A stretch of DNA of 64,000 nt from Planctomycetota bacterium (GTDB taxonomy: Bacteria; Planctomycetota; Planctomycetia; Pirellulales; Lacipirellulaceae). This document shows, piece by piece, positions 55,863 through 64,000 of the stretch (positions are counted from its first letter, which is position 1; the number at the start of each line of letters is the position of its first letter). The stretch covers positions 62,001 to 126,000 of the forward strand of contig JAKOXH010000017.1 in assembly GCA_029781135.1 (NCBI GenBank), in the 5' to 3' direction. The notes under the pieces are model-generated. The model did not search any database. It worked only from the letters and a program-made list of their open reading frames with translations, and had not been told where the DNA came from. The translations under genes and the position numbers were made by a program.

Positions 55863-57407
55863 ATGTCGACAAAGTGTATTGCCTGTCGAGGGTCGATCTT
55901 CATGGCGGTGAGCGTTGCGCTACTGGCGGGCCGCCAGTTCTGCTACCCGCAGCAACCACATGCCCAGCGACTCACCAGGGCGGCCGTTCGTCCAGATTTG
56001 GGTTGCCCTGGCGAGGATGAAGCCATCGCAACGAACTTCGATGCGCACGCCGCGCGCCTCATGTCCGCGGGCAAATTCATCGAAGCGGAGCAGTTGCTAA
56101 AACCGCGGATTACCGATCCTAATGCCCCCATCATCGGCGGCCCGGCGGTGCAGTTGGAAGTGTTGCGCCGCACGCGGCTCGACTTTCCGTTGACCAGCGA
56201 ACAGGTTCTGGCGGAAATCAAGAAGAGCGCGCCCGATGCGACGCAAGAAGATGTTGACCGCTGGCGCGAGGCGGGCGATTTGCAGTCACGGCTGATCGAT
56301 GGCGAGCCGCGCTATTTCACGCGGGCGGTCTCGAATTTGTTTCGCTTCAATGCGGACGCTCGCAGGCGGCAGGTGAATCATGAAGCGGCCGAGAAGTTCA
56401 ATGTGCCGGCGCTCGTGGAAAAGCTGGTGAAGTTGTCGGAGCAGTCCGACAATCCGCAAGTGTATCCAGTAAAGCATCACGTCAAATACGAGGTGGCGGT
56501 GAAGGCGGGCAATCGGCTTGTCAAACCGGGGGCCAAGGTGCGGGCGTGGTTGCCGTTTCCGCAAGAGTATCGCCAGCAGCACGATGTGAAGCTCGTTAGC
56601 AGCAGTCCGCCGGGCGGGCAGGTCGCGCCGAAAGATACACCGCAACGCAGCATCTATTTCGAGCAAACGATAGCCGACGCCGCTCCACCGCCGCGGTTCG
56701 CGGTCGAGTTTGAATTTGTCACGGCAGCGTACTGTCCGCAGCTGGACCCCGCGAAGGCGAAGCCGTACGACGTGACGAGTGCGGTGTATCGCGAGTTCAC
56801 GGCCGAGCGGCGGCCGCACATCATGTTCACACCGGAAGTGCTGCGGCTCAGCCAGGAAATCGTCGGCGACGAGCGAAACCCGCTGGAAAAGGCCCGCCGC
56901 ATTTTTCGCTGGGTATCGAAAAACATTCCCTGGTGTGCCGAACTCGAATACAGCATTATTCCCAGTCTGTCGGTGGAGGGCCTCACGGCCCGGCGGGGCG
57001 ATTGCGGCGTGCAGGGCACGAGTTTCATTACGCTCTGTCGTGCGGCCGGCTTGCCGGCGCGGTGGCAATCGGGTTGGCAAACGAAGCCGGGCGATTGGAA
57101 CATGCACGACTGGTCGGAAATCTACATCGAGCCGTGGGGCTGGTTGCCGGTCGATGCCTCGAACGGCGTGCAGAACCATGCCGATCCGCGGGTCCGCGAC
57201 TTCTATTGTGGCCACCTCGACCCGTATCGGCTCATCGTCAACCTCGACTATGGCCGCGAACTGGAACCGCCGAAGACCAGTTTCCGCAGCGAACCGACCG
57301 ACTTCCAACGCGGCGAAATCGAAATCGACGGCCACAACCTGTACTTCAACGAGTGGAGTTGGAAGTTCGACGTCGAGACCACGCCGCCGGGTGAACCAAA
57401 AGAATAG
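55863..57407 (+). CDS. Exported transglutaminase-like cysteine protein
   Basis: A 514-residue protein. The N-terminus has a hydrophobic segment at about 12-22, perhaps a weak export signal. Residues about 45-195 are unassigned helices (LLKPRITDPNAPIIGGPAVQ). Beta-rich parts lie at 200-310. The transglutaminase core has the triad in RRGDCGVQGTSFITLC (Cys), WNMHDWSEIYIEPWGW (His) and PVDAS (Asp). It could cross-link or cut peptides in the envelope. Its stop codon lies in the first base triplet of a long hairpin at 57405. Confidence 0.88.
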   Translation: MSTKCIACRGSIFMAVSVALLAGRQFCYPQQPHAQRLTRAAVRPDLGCPGEDEAIATNFDAHAARLMSAGKFIEAEQLLKPRITDPNAPIIGGPAVQLEVLRRTRLDFPLTSEQVLAEIKKSAPDATQEDVDRWREAGDLQSRLIDGEPRYFTRAVSNLFRFNADARRRQVNHEAAEKFNVPALVEKLVKLSEQSDNPQVYPVKHHVKYEVAVKAGNRLVKPGAKVRAWLPFPQEYRQQHDVKLVSSSPPGGQVAPKDTPQRSIYFEQTIADAAPPPRFAVEFEFVTAAYCPQLDPAKAKPYDVTSAVYREFTAERRPHIMFTPEVLRLSQEIVGDERNPLEKARRIFRWVSKNIPWCAELEYSIIPSLSVEGLTARRGDCGVQGTSFITLCRAAGLPARWQSGWQTKPGDWNMHDWSEIYIEPWGWLPVDASNGVQNHADPRVRDFYCGHLDPYRLIVNLDYGRELEPPKTSFRSEPTDFQRGEIEIDGHNLYFNEWSWKFDVETTPPGEPKE

Positions 57408-57518
57408 GCTTTGTCGGAAAACGATTAGCCGTCGGGCGCTAGCCCACGGTTGTGAGCACCAACCCGGCCGCTCGCGCGGTTCGGCTGATCTCAAATTCGT
57501 GTTTCCTGACAAAGCCTA
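57405..57518. repeat. Nested hairpin TAGGCTTTGTCGGAAA...TTTCCTGACAAAGCCTA
   Basis: Outer arms 57405-57420 and 57502-57518 are nearly complementary and contain the transglutaminase stop. The inner part has GCCGTCGGGCGCTAGCCCAC and another hairpin, typical planctomycete repeats. It may also end transcription. Confidence 0.75.
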
Positions 57519-58136
57519 GCGTGTGGCAGGGACATTCGGCCGCCGGCGGTGTTGCTGGCGAGTGAGGCTCATTCGGCCAATTGTCCGTATGCATGGCACA
57601 AGAGGTTGTTGCGGGGTGACTTCCCGATTGCCTCTCGTGCTGCGCACACCGAACCATGTCCGATCGATGCGAAACTAATGGTAGTGCCCCTTGCGGACAA
57701 GTATCGGTGCCACCTGGCGAAGAGGGTCTCCCGCAGAGACGCAAAGTCGCAGGGGAACCTGCGGCGGATTCATCCGGGCCTTTGCGGCCTTCGCGCCTCC
57801 GCGTGAAATAGAATTAATGGGGTTGAAATCCTGGTCGTGCTTTGTTTGCCGCCCCCCGGCGACAGCAGTGCTGCCGCAGCGAACTGTGGCGTGAGGGGGC
57901 CGTAGGGTCGCTCCACATTTCCCCGCTTCTATCGCGGGGTGACGGAAGTCCCACTTATCCGGGATGTTGGCTATTGCCGCACAACCGTTACGGCCGACAA
58001 AGTCGGTAAGGGCCAGCCCGTTCATTTGCGGCGCATTGTGTTACTTACACTTTTCTTCGCTGCCCCGTGAGCTATGCCTTTAGATGGGCCAGCACACGGG
58101 AACGTTCGACTATTCTATTTTTGGGGAGGGCACGCC
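57519..58136. other. Gene-poor gap of about 600 bases with one repeat element
   Basis: It contains the GTCTC...GCGTGAAATAG element at 57726-57809 and no recognisable gene. The final part, from 57900, includes GGGGAGGG at 58123-58130, the ribosome-binding site of the next gene. Confidence 0.5.
57726..57809. repeat. GTCTCCCGCAGAGACGC...GCGCCTCCGCGTGAAATA element
   Basis: The left arm CGCAGAGACGCAAAGTCGCA and right arm GCGGCCTTCGCGCCTCCGCG are complementary in part. It is the same family as 5583-5787. Confidence 0.65.
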
Positions 58137-59300
58137 GTGTTTTCGAATCGCCGCCGACGTTTGGGCATGGAGCCGCTGGAAACCCGCACGATGCTGGCTG
58201 CGGACCTGCTGAATGGGACGCTCTCGATCGTGGGCACCAAGGGCAACGACAATATCCAGGTCCAAGTGGCCGTGTCCGGCCCACACGCGGGGGAATTCCA
58301 GGTCGATGTGAACGGCCAGCAAAGTTTCTTCGCGGTGAACCAGGTAACGTCGATCCAGATTCTGGGCCTGGGCGGCAACGACCAAATCACGGTGAACGAC
58401 AACGTCGCCATCAATGCCACGATTCGTGGCGGCAAGGGGAACGATACGATCAAGGGCGGCAGCGGCGACGACGCGATCTACGGCGACGCCGGCAACGACT
58501 CGATCGACAGTAGCGCCGGCAATGATACGGTGTTTGCGGGCAGCGGGAACGACACCGTCCACGGTGGCGCCGGCAACGATACAGTACATGGCGAGGCCGG
58601 CAACGACAGCATTGGGGGCGGCGATGATGACGATGTGATCGATGGCGACCAAGGCAACGACTCGATCGACGGCGAAGCCGGGAACGACACCTGCCATGGC
58701 GACAACGGCAACGACCTGGTTCATGGCGGCGACGACAACGACGAGCTTTACGGCGACAACGGCAACGACAAGATGTGGGGCGGCAACGGCAACGATTTCG
58801 AGGATGGCGGCAACGGCACGGACGATTGCCACGGCGATGCGGGCGACGACCAACTCAAGGGCGGCATGGGCCGCGATCGCCTCAACGGCGACGGCGGCAA
58901 CAACCTCGTCGATCCCGACCAAGGCAACGACGATGTTTCCAACGGCGCCCAGTGCAATCTCGACGACGAATTCCGCGCCTTGCTGACCGGGCAAAACGGC
59001 GAGACGGGTCGTGCCAAGTCCGAATCCGAAAATGATAACGGCGCCGTCAAGACGAACTTCGAATTGGAGGTTCACAATCTCGCCGCCAATTCCGCCTTCG
59101 ATATCGTGATCGATGGAGCCACCGTCGGTCAGATTAACACCGATGGCTCGGGCGAAGGCGAAATTCACTACTCGAGCAATCCTTCGGGCGGCGATGAGGT
59201 GGCGTACCCGGCCAACTTCCCGACGCTCCACAGCGGCTCGACGATTCTCATCGGCAACGTGCTGGACGGCTCGTTTTCGACTTGGCACGCGATGGTTTAG
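58137..59300 (+). CDS. Secreted RTX-type calcium-binding repeat protein
   Basis: From the GTG at 58137, which has GGGGAGGG 6 nt upstream, this is 387 residues. The N-terminal RRRLGMEPLETRTMLAAD is the export or sorting motif common in planctomycete giant surface proteins. Residues about 90-285 hold many RTX-type nonamers GGxGNDxxx (GGKGNDTIKGGSGDDAIYGD and later GGNGNDFEDGGNG), which fold into a calcium-binding beta-roll. The C-terminus is a short beta domain (FELEVHNLAANSAFDIVIDG). The start at 58074 would add 21 residues but lacks a ribosome-binding site. It is likely a surface or extracellular protein. Confidence 0.85.
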   Translation: MFSNRRRRLGMEPLETRTMLAADLLNGTLSIVGTKGNDNIQVQVAVSGPHAGEFQVDVNGQQSFFAVNQVTSIQILGLGGNDQITVNDNVAINATIRGGKGNDTIKGGSGDDAIYGDAGNDSIDSSAGNDTVFAGSGNDTVHGGAGNDTVHGEAGNDSIGGGDDDDVIDGDQGNDSIDGEAGNDTCHGDNGNDLVHGGDDNDELYGDNGNDKMWGGNGNDFEDGGNGTDDCHGDAGDDQLKGGMGRDRLNGDGGNNLVDPDQGNDDVSNGAQCNLDDEFRALLTGQNGETGRAKSESENDNGAVKTNFELEVHNLAANSAFDIVIDGATVGQINTDGSGEGEIHYSSNPSGGDEVAYPANFPTLHSGSTILIGNVLDGSFSTWHAMV

Positions 59301-59361
59301 GTGAACCGGCTGAGTTCCGGCAGATCGCGGAACGTGCGGAAATGGCGGACACGGGATGGAA

Positions 59362-59401
59362 AAAGGGGGCACTGCTGGGCCGGCCAGCAGTAGCACCCTT
59401 T
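59362..59401. terminator. Bidirectional hairpin between convergent genes
   Basis: AAAGGGGGC-ACTGCTGG and CCAGCAGT-AGCACCCTTT pair around GCCGG. It sits between the RTX stop and the convergent propeller-protein stop, and could end transcripts from both sides; the T/A runs are short. Confidence 0.5.
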
Positions 59402-59422
59402 GAGTTGAGTAATCGGCAGCGA

Positions 59423-61492
59423 CTATTCCTCGATAATTAGCTTGTGATAAACGGCCATCCAGTAGGGCAGCAGCCATTCGGCGCCGCATTCTTCGTTGGC
59501 GCCGTTACCGCCGCCATTGGCTTCGTAGGGATCGAGATTCCATTTCTCTGGCACGCGTTCGTCGATCGGCAGCGGCGCGATCAGTAACTTCTGGTGGTGG
59601 CGGCTTGGCCGCGGATCGACGACAACATCGGCACGGTGACTATTGCGGACGGCAAAGTTGCGCAAGTCGAGCGGCCAGCGCTCGAGCGTGTCGACGCCAT
59701 CGGCCACGTGGGCCCACTGCGGTTCGGTGACGGCATAAGGAAAGTTGAAGAACGGCGAGCGTTCGGGGATTTCCGGGCGCATGGAACGCGCGGCCGAATA
59801 GCGATACTGAAAATGCAGGTGCTCATCCTCGTCGGGATAAAGCAGCAAGTGGTAGTACTCAAGCCAAGCCATTTCATCGTCGGAATGATTGATGCCGGCG
59901 AACGGAGTGTTCGGCAGCATTTCCTTGGCGAACATCGCCTTGACGTTGTAGCCCCATTTGTCGATCAGCATTTTGTAGGCGTCCTTGATCTTCTGATCGC
60001 CGCAAATGTGGATGGCCACTTTCAAATGGGCTAGGATGCCGAGCGCGTTGAACCCCACTTGATCGCTCCAGGCCAGGTCGCCGTGCAGCATGCGGGGCGA
60101 GTAGACGGCCCAGCGGGTAGGCTTGCCGTCGAGGTCGGTCAGCGTGAAGTCGTGATCGATGAGGTGATTGGCGACGCGGCGGACGAGTTCCTGTACGCGT
60201 TTTTCCTCGGCTGGGTCGCCTTTGGCCACGTAATCGTAGTACACGCCCCAGGAAAAGAAATGGCCGGAGAGTTCGTCGGAGCTAGTATCGGCCTTCCATT
60301 GCCAGCCCGGTTCGACTTTCGATTCGTGCCATTCGCCGTCGCCGTGGTAGTTGTATTCTTCGTGACCGCCCGCTTGGTACTTGCTAGGGCGCAGGCTGCG
60401 GGCGACGAAGCCGGAAACACCGGTAATGTGCTCGAGCCGGTGCATGAAGTCGAAATGCCGTTTGGCGAGCTTCTTCGCTTCCGGGTCTTTCGTGGCAGCG
60501 TATTCGAAGCATTTCGCGCCCAGGTAAATGGCCGTCCACAGGCCGTCGTTGTCGCTGTCGGTCATGTACCAAGAATCGAAGTTGTTGGGGTCGCGCAGGT
60601 TGCAACTGGTAACTGCGCCGTGGCGCACGTGGCGAGCCTGGGCGATGGCGTCGTAGTGCTTGGCCTTTTCGCGGAGTGTCATCCTGCGCGTGAAGAGATG
60701 CGTGACGCTGTCGGCCGTGAGGATGTAGGCGGCGCCATCCGGCTCGGCGACGATATCGAGGACTTCGTCGCCGATCATCCAGCGCGGACCCATGCGGTAG
60801 TTCCATTCACCATTGGGATGCCGCCGGGCAGCCCCAACTTTGGTGCCGACCCAGAGCGTGCCGTCGTCGGCGAACGACAGGCACGTCACATCTTCCACGG
60901 GTAGCCCGCCCGCTTTACCGGTGAGGTGACTCCATTTGCCTTCCTTCGAGAGAATGCCGATGCCGCTGGCCGTCGCGACAAACAGCGCGCCGCCCGGGCT
61001 GATGGCAAGGTCGCGGACGTCGTCGTCGGGCAGACCATCGCGGCCGAAATCGAGGACGGGGTTTGTTTTGCCCGCTTCCAATCGCACGAGGCGATTTTTT
61101 CGAATGGCGAACGTGGTGCCGTTGAACGTAACTTGCTTCTGTTCGGCAGCTTTTTCGGCGGAGGCGGGCGCGAGCGCGTGGCCATCGAAATAGAGTTGGC
61201 CGCCTTCGGTCTCGACCATCACGCCAGGTTTGCCGGCGGCTTTCGTCAGCCGCAACGGCCTTTGCGTTCCCTCGTGCGGCAGCGGCAGAATGAAGCGATC
61301 ATCTTGCAAAAATGGTTTGACTTTGACCGGCGCACCACCGCGCGGAAATGACGTGCTGAGGTCCTCCGAGACGACTTCCCACATCAAGTGGTCGCGTCCC
61401 GGAAAATTCCCCGTATGCCAGTCGAGGAACGAAGGCTCAGAGAAGGCAAGACCAAACAGCAGGCAACAGCAATTGTAGAAGCAACATGGCAT
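59423..61492 (-). CDS. Exported propeller and alpha-barrel-like protein
   Basis: A 689-residue protein. The N-terminal CCLLFGLAFS is a short, Cys-rich signal. Residues about 95-290 contain beta-propeller-like blades (GLPVEDVTCLSFADDGTLWV, and LFVATASGIGILSKEGKWSH). Residues about 310-560 are helical and look like an alpha/alpha-barrel of the carbohydrate-lyase or glycosidase kind (FDSWYMTDSDNDGLWTAIYL). A catalytic role in sugar breakdown is possible but not shown. It is divergent from the LacI-type gene at 61890, so the two may be co-regulated. Confidence 0.75.
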   Translation of the reverse strand: MPCCFYNCCCLLFGLAFSEPSFLDWHTGNFPGRDHLMWEVVSEDLSTSFPRGGAPVKVKPFLQDDRFILPLPHEGTQRPLRLTKAAGKPGVMVETEGGQLYFDGHALAPASAEKAAEQKQVTFNGTTFAIRKNRLVRLEAGKTNPVLDFGRDGLPDDDVRDLAISPGGALFVATASGIGILSKEGKWSHLTGKAGGLPVEDVTCLSFADDGTLWVGTKVGAARRHPNGEWNYRMGPRWMIGDEVLDIVAEPDGAAYILTADSVTHLFTRRMTLREKAKHYDAIAQARHVRHGAVTSCNLRDPNNFDSWYMTDSDNDGLWTAIYLGAKCFEYAATKDPEAKKLAKRHFDFMHRLEHITGVSGFVARSLRPSKYQAGGHEEYNYHGDGEWHESKVEPGWQWKADTSSDELSGHFFSWGVYYDYVAKGDPAEEKRVQELVRRVANHLIDHDFTLTDLDGKPTRWAVYSPRMLHGDLAWSDQVGFNALGILAHLKVAIHICGDQKIKDAYKMLIDKWGYNVKAMFAKEMLPNTPFAGINHSDDEMAWLEYYHLLLYPDEDEHLHFQYRYSAARSMRPEIPERSPFFNFPYAVTEPQWAHVADGVDTLERWPLDLRNFAVRNSHRADVVVDPRPSRHHQKLLIAPLPIDERVPEKWNLDPYEANGGGNGANEECGAEWLLPYWMAVYHKLIIEE

Positions 61493-61889
61493 ATTGAACT
61501 CATCCCAATTCGGTGCGGTTGGCCGACGACCGCTCCGCCGTGCCCAATGACATCAATTGGTCTCACATCCAACGGGCGGCCTGCTCCTATCTTACAGAAA
61601 ATGGTCTTGCAGGTCGTATGACTTTTCACTTCGCGACGAATGCGGTTAGCCACTCCCTCGGTGGGCTGTCTGGCCGACTCATATCCTGTCGTAGCGAGCG
61701 CCCCTCATGGGCATATCGAAGAGTTTGCCTGCTGCTCTTGGATTCGACGGGGTTCCGCGAGATTTTGAGTGGTAGTAGAATGAGAATGTGGGGCACGCTG
61801 TTCGGGGGGCACGCGGTTCGCGTTGCGGCCCCCCGATTGTGTATTCGACGCGTTGAATTAGCTGCCGCCCGTTTTGAGGCCCACCGGTA
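61493..61889. other. Gap between divergent exported-protein and LacI genes
   Basis: It has no recognised gene or repeat. The operator of the LacI regulator may lie here, but no LacI-type palindrome with a central CG was clear. Confidence 0.4.
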
Positions 61890-62912
61890 ATGCCCGCTTC
61901 CATTGAAGACGTCGCCAAACTCGCGAATGTGTCGATCAGCACGGTTTCGCGCGTCATCAATCGCCGCTCGCTGGTGAATGAGGAAACCTGCAAGCGGGTG
62001 GAAGCCGCCATTCGCCAGTTGAGTTACCGGCCGAACGCGTTTGCCCGCGGGCTGATGCTGCGTAAGAGCGGCATCGTGGGGTTGGTGCTGCCCGACTTGC
62101 ATGGCGAGTTCTATTCCGAGATCATTCGCGGCGCGAACATTCAAGCCCGCGAAACCGGCCACAACTTGCTGATTTCTTCCGCGATGCCGGGCGATGACGC
62201 CAAGAGTTGGCTCTCGACGATCGGTCAGCACGCGCTGGTCGATGGCTTGGCGCTGATGGTCTCGGACACGATGGTCGCGGGCGTTGGCCCAACACTCGCG
62301 GAATTGAACGTGCCGATTGTGGTGCTGGACGATGAAATCGAAGGGGTCGATCACGATGCGGTGATTATCGATCAGCAGCAGGGCGCGCTGGCGATGATGG
62401 ATCATCTTTTGAATACGCGGGGCGCGCAGCGGATCTATTTCGTGGGCGGTGTGGAAACCAACATCGATACGCAGGCCCGTTACAAAGCGTATCGCGAAGC
62501 ACTTCAACAAGCCGGGGTTAAGTCGCACAAAGACGACGTCTATCATTTGGACTACACGTATGACTCGGCGTATCAGCTGGCTTTGAAAAAGGCCCGAGCC
62601 TGGGCGGGGCCGAAACATTTTGTGTTTGCCGCGAACGATGAGATGGCGGCCGGCATCATCGCCGGTGCTGCCGCCCAGGGTGTTTCGGTTCCGCAAGAGT
62701 TGGGCGTCGTCGGCTTTGACGATACGCGCTTGGCGCAAATGATCAAGCCGCCGCTCACCACGGTGCGTGTGCCCATGTCGAAGATGGGGGCCACGGCGAT
62801 CGAACTGCTGTGCCAGCGCCTGGCCGATCCCGAGCGGCCGCCGACCAAAGTTTCGTTGCCCGCGGAATTGGTCATCCGCGAATCGTGCGGCAACGGTGCG
62901 AAGAACCCGTAA
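61890..62912 (+). CDS. LacI-family transcriptional regulator
   Basis: A 340-residue protein. The N-terminal HTH (SIEDVAKLANVSISTVSRVI) with hinge helix YRPNAFARGLM is textbook. The sugar-binding domain has the usual folds (GLVLPDLHGEFYSEIIRGAN, FAANDEMAAGIIAGAAAQGV, GVVGFDDTRLAQMIKPPLTT). It represses or activates a carbohydrate operon in response to a small sugar. The divergent exported protein and the downstream transporter are candidates for its regulon. The effector is unknown. Confidence 0.95.
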   Translation: MPASIEDVAKLANVSISTVSRVINRRSLVNEETCKRVEAAIRQLSYRPNAFARGLMLRKSGIVGLVLPDLHGEFYSEIIRGANIQARETGHNLLISSAMPGDDAKSWLSTIGQHALVDGLALMVSDTMVAGVGPTLAELNVPIVVLDDEIEGVDHDAVIIDQQQGALAMMDHLLNTRGAQRIYFVGGVETNIDTQARYKAYREALQQAGVKSHKDDVYHLDYTYDSAYQLALKKARAWAGPKHFVFAANDEMAAGIIAGAAAQGVSVPQELGVVGFDDTRLAQMIKPPLTTVRVPMSKMGATAIELLCQRLADPERPPTKVSLPAELVIRESCGNGAKNP

Positions 62913-63028
62913 TCGCACCGCAATTGCGTTTAGCGGCGGCGGCCGCGCCGCTGCGGAAACCAACTCGCCCAGTTGTCTGAGAGAAAAACCGTCCGCCCGT
63001 TCCAGGGACGAAGCCAGACCGCAACGTA

Positions 63029-64000
63029 CTACATTGTCGCCGCTCCTGCTGCCCGACGTTTGGCTAGAGCATCCTTGATTTCAAAGCTCCGCGCTTCGGT
63101 CAGCGGATACGTCAGCAACAGCAAAATCGAAACGACGCTCAGCGCGAGCGGCACGCCGATATCGAACAGGCGGAGTCGGAAGAGAGACAGCGGCGTCTGC
63201 TGCTTGAGCGGTGTGGTCTGCTCCAATAATGCGCTGCTCTGCTCCGCAACTTCCGCCGCATTAGCGGCCAATTCCTTACTCTTCTCGCGCAGCGCGATGA
63301 CTCTTGATCGTAATGTCTGCGTTTGCTCGATCAACTTGGCGATGTGCTCGGCATGGTTCGGATGTTCCTGGATTCTGCCGTCAAAGTGCCGGCGCAGGGT
63401 GTCGGTGCGAAAGATGGCTTTGTCCAACTGCTCATTGAGCATCTTGATGCGTGCTTCCGAGTCGACGTAATTCTGAGACTGCCATTTTTCGGCTTCGGCT
63501 TGAATTACCGCGAGGTCGCCGTGCAAATTGTCGACGATCACGTTCTGGCGTTCGTCGAATTGGGTGAACACGAGGAGCGCGCCCATGACCGCGCTGGCCA
63601 GGGCGCTACCCATTTTAATGAACCACCAGAAGACGGAGTAATACGTTCCTTCGGAACGCGTCCCGGTGTGGAGTTCATCCTCATCGCACACATCGCCGAC
63701 CATCGACGAGCCGAGCGTGAAAAACATGAGCATGCCGGCCGAAAGGAGCATCGTCGGCAGCAACACCAAATAGGGCCCCTCGACAGTGACGGTGCGGAAC
63801 GATTCCGTCGCCAAGCTAGCCGGCAGATCGAATTGAAACAGTGTGCCCGGCCGGTAACAGAAGATCTTCGAGACCTGCGCCGCGCACATCAACAAGATAG
63901 CGATGAGCAACGAATTCCTTTTGCCGACGCGCTTGCTGAGCCAGTTGAGCGGGAATACGGCCACGAGCGCGGTGACGGCCCACACCGTGCCATTGATTCC
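63029..64000 (-). CDS. GPH-type sugar/cation symporter, C-terminal part (cut at window edge)
   Basis: The frame is open to 64000; about 324 residues are seen and the N-terminus lies outside. It shows helices such as SLLIAILLMCAAQ, VLLPTMLLSAGMLMFFTLGS and VFWWFIKMGSALASAVMG, with the MxxDVCDEDELHTGTRSEG loop typical of glycoside-pentoside-hexuronide symporters. An unusual soluble, charged, coiled-coil insert of about 90 residues occurs before the last helix. It sits in the inner membrane and probably imports a sugar with a cation. It is convergent with the LacI gene. Confidence 0.85.
   Translation of the reverse strand, partial: GINGTVWAVTALVAVFPLNWLSKRVGKRNSLLIAILLMCAAQVSKIFCYRPGTLFQFDLPASLATESFRTVTVEGPYLVLLPTMLLSAGMLMFFTLGSSMVGDVCDEDELHTGTRSEGTYYSVFWWFIKMGSALASAVMGALLVFTQFDERQNVIVDNLHGDLAVIQAEAEKWQSQNYVDSEARIKMLNEQLDKAIFRTDTLRRHFDGRIQEHPNHAEHIAKLIEQTQTLRSRVIALREKSKELAANAAEVAEQSSALLEQTTPLKQQTPLSLFRLRLFDIGVPLALSVVSILLLLTYPLTEARSFEIKDALAKRRAAGAATM

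Noticed and set aside
58110-59489. Open frame of 459 codons antisense to the RTX gene
   Set aside because: Its repetitive I/V/A sequence mirrors the GGxGND repeats of the real gene.
61626-62963. Open frame of 445 codons antisense to the LacI gene
   Set aside because: The LacI protein has full family motifs; the antisense frame has none.

Overview
The window looks like a chromosomal segment of a planctomycete, probably of the Pirellulales group. The evidence is two cassettes of PSCyt1/DUF1549/DUF1553 plus DUF1501 proteins, an ECF sigma factor of the Rhodopirellula type, the 'LETRTMLAAD' N-terminal motif on a secreted RTX-repeat protein, a PEP-CTERM protein, a GldA/GldFG/DUF4340 ABC cluster, and lpxK, which implies a Gram-negative envelope. 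No rRNA, tRNA, CRISPR array, phage or complete insertion sequence was recognised.

Layout. 1-9.5 kb: ECF sigma with a translationally coupled partner cut by the window edge, a BRCT-MerR-TPR fusion, a polytopic membrane protein, a four-helix-bundle (23S rRNA IVP family) gene inside a purine-rich inverted repeat, a secreted HEAT-like protein, moaB, an aldo/keto reductase, an HTH-zinc protein and small hypotheticals. 9.5-20.5 kb: Ser/Thr kinase, VapC-type toxin-antitoxin, metF, GGDEF cyclase, glgP, HigBA-type toxin-antitoxin, an acyl-CoA dehydrogenase-like protein, a BON protein and lpxK. 20.8-33 kb: a giant DUF4175-like protein with a low-complexity linker, nadB, and the ABC cluster (ATPase, GldF-GldG fusion, DUF4340). 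33-42 kb: PGPGW-like and DUF971 proteins, a phenylacetate-CoA-ligase-like enzyme, an FHA/sigma-54 activator, an LRR-DUF6745 protein with its small partner, an EEP nuclease/phosphatase and a GNAT. 42-53 kb: two divergent Planctomycete cytochrome/DUF1501 cassettes with a RelE/ParE toxin-antitoxin between them. 53-64 kb: small conserved pair, PEP-CTERM protein, nucleotidyltransferase, secreted proteins, transglutaminase, RTX protein, a propeller/alpha-barrel protein, a LacI regulator and a GPH-type transporter that runs off the end.

The most striking feature is the density of dispersed inverted-repeat elements. At least ten sequence families fill most intergenic gaps, usually as paired inverted arms. 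Several copies lie in frame inside coding sequences: in the acyl-CoA dehydrogenase, the giant linker protein, the DUF4340 protein and the AMP-ligase. One purine-rich family flanks the four-helix-bundle gene with a perfect 26-nt terminal inverted repeat, and the same arm occurs 31 kb away as a small gene-less hairpin. This suggests, but does not prove, that the gene and the short hairpins belong to one mobile or repeat-spreading family.

Gene starts were moved downstream wherever the longest reading frame began inside such a repeat. Family assignments come from recognisable motifs, not from searches. No computed alignment, structure prediction or expression data was available.
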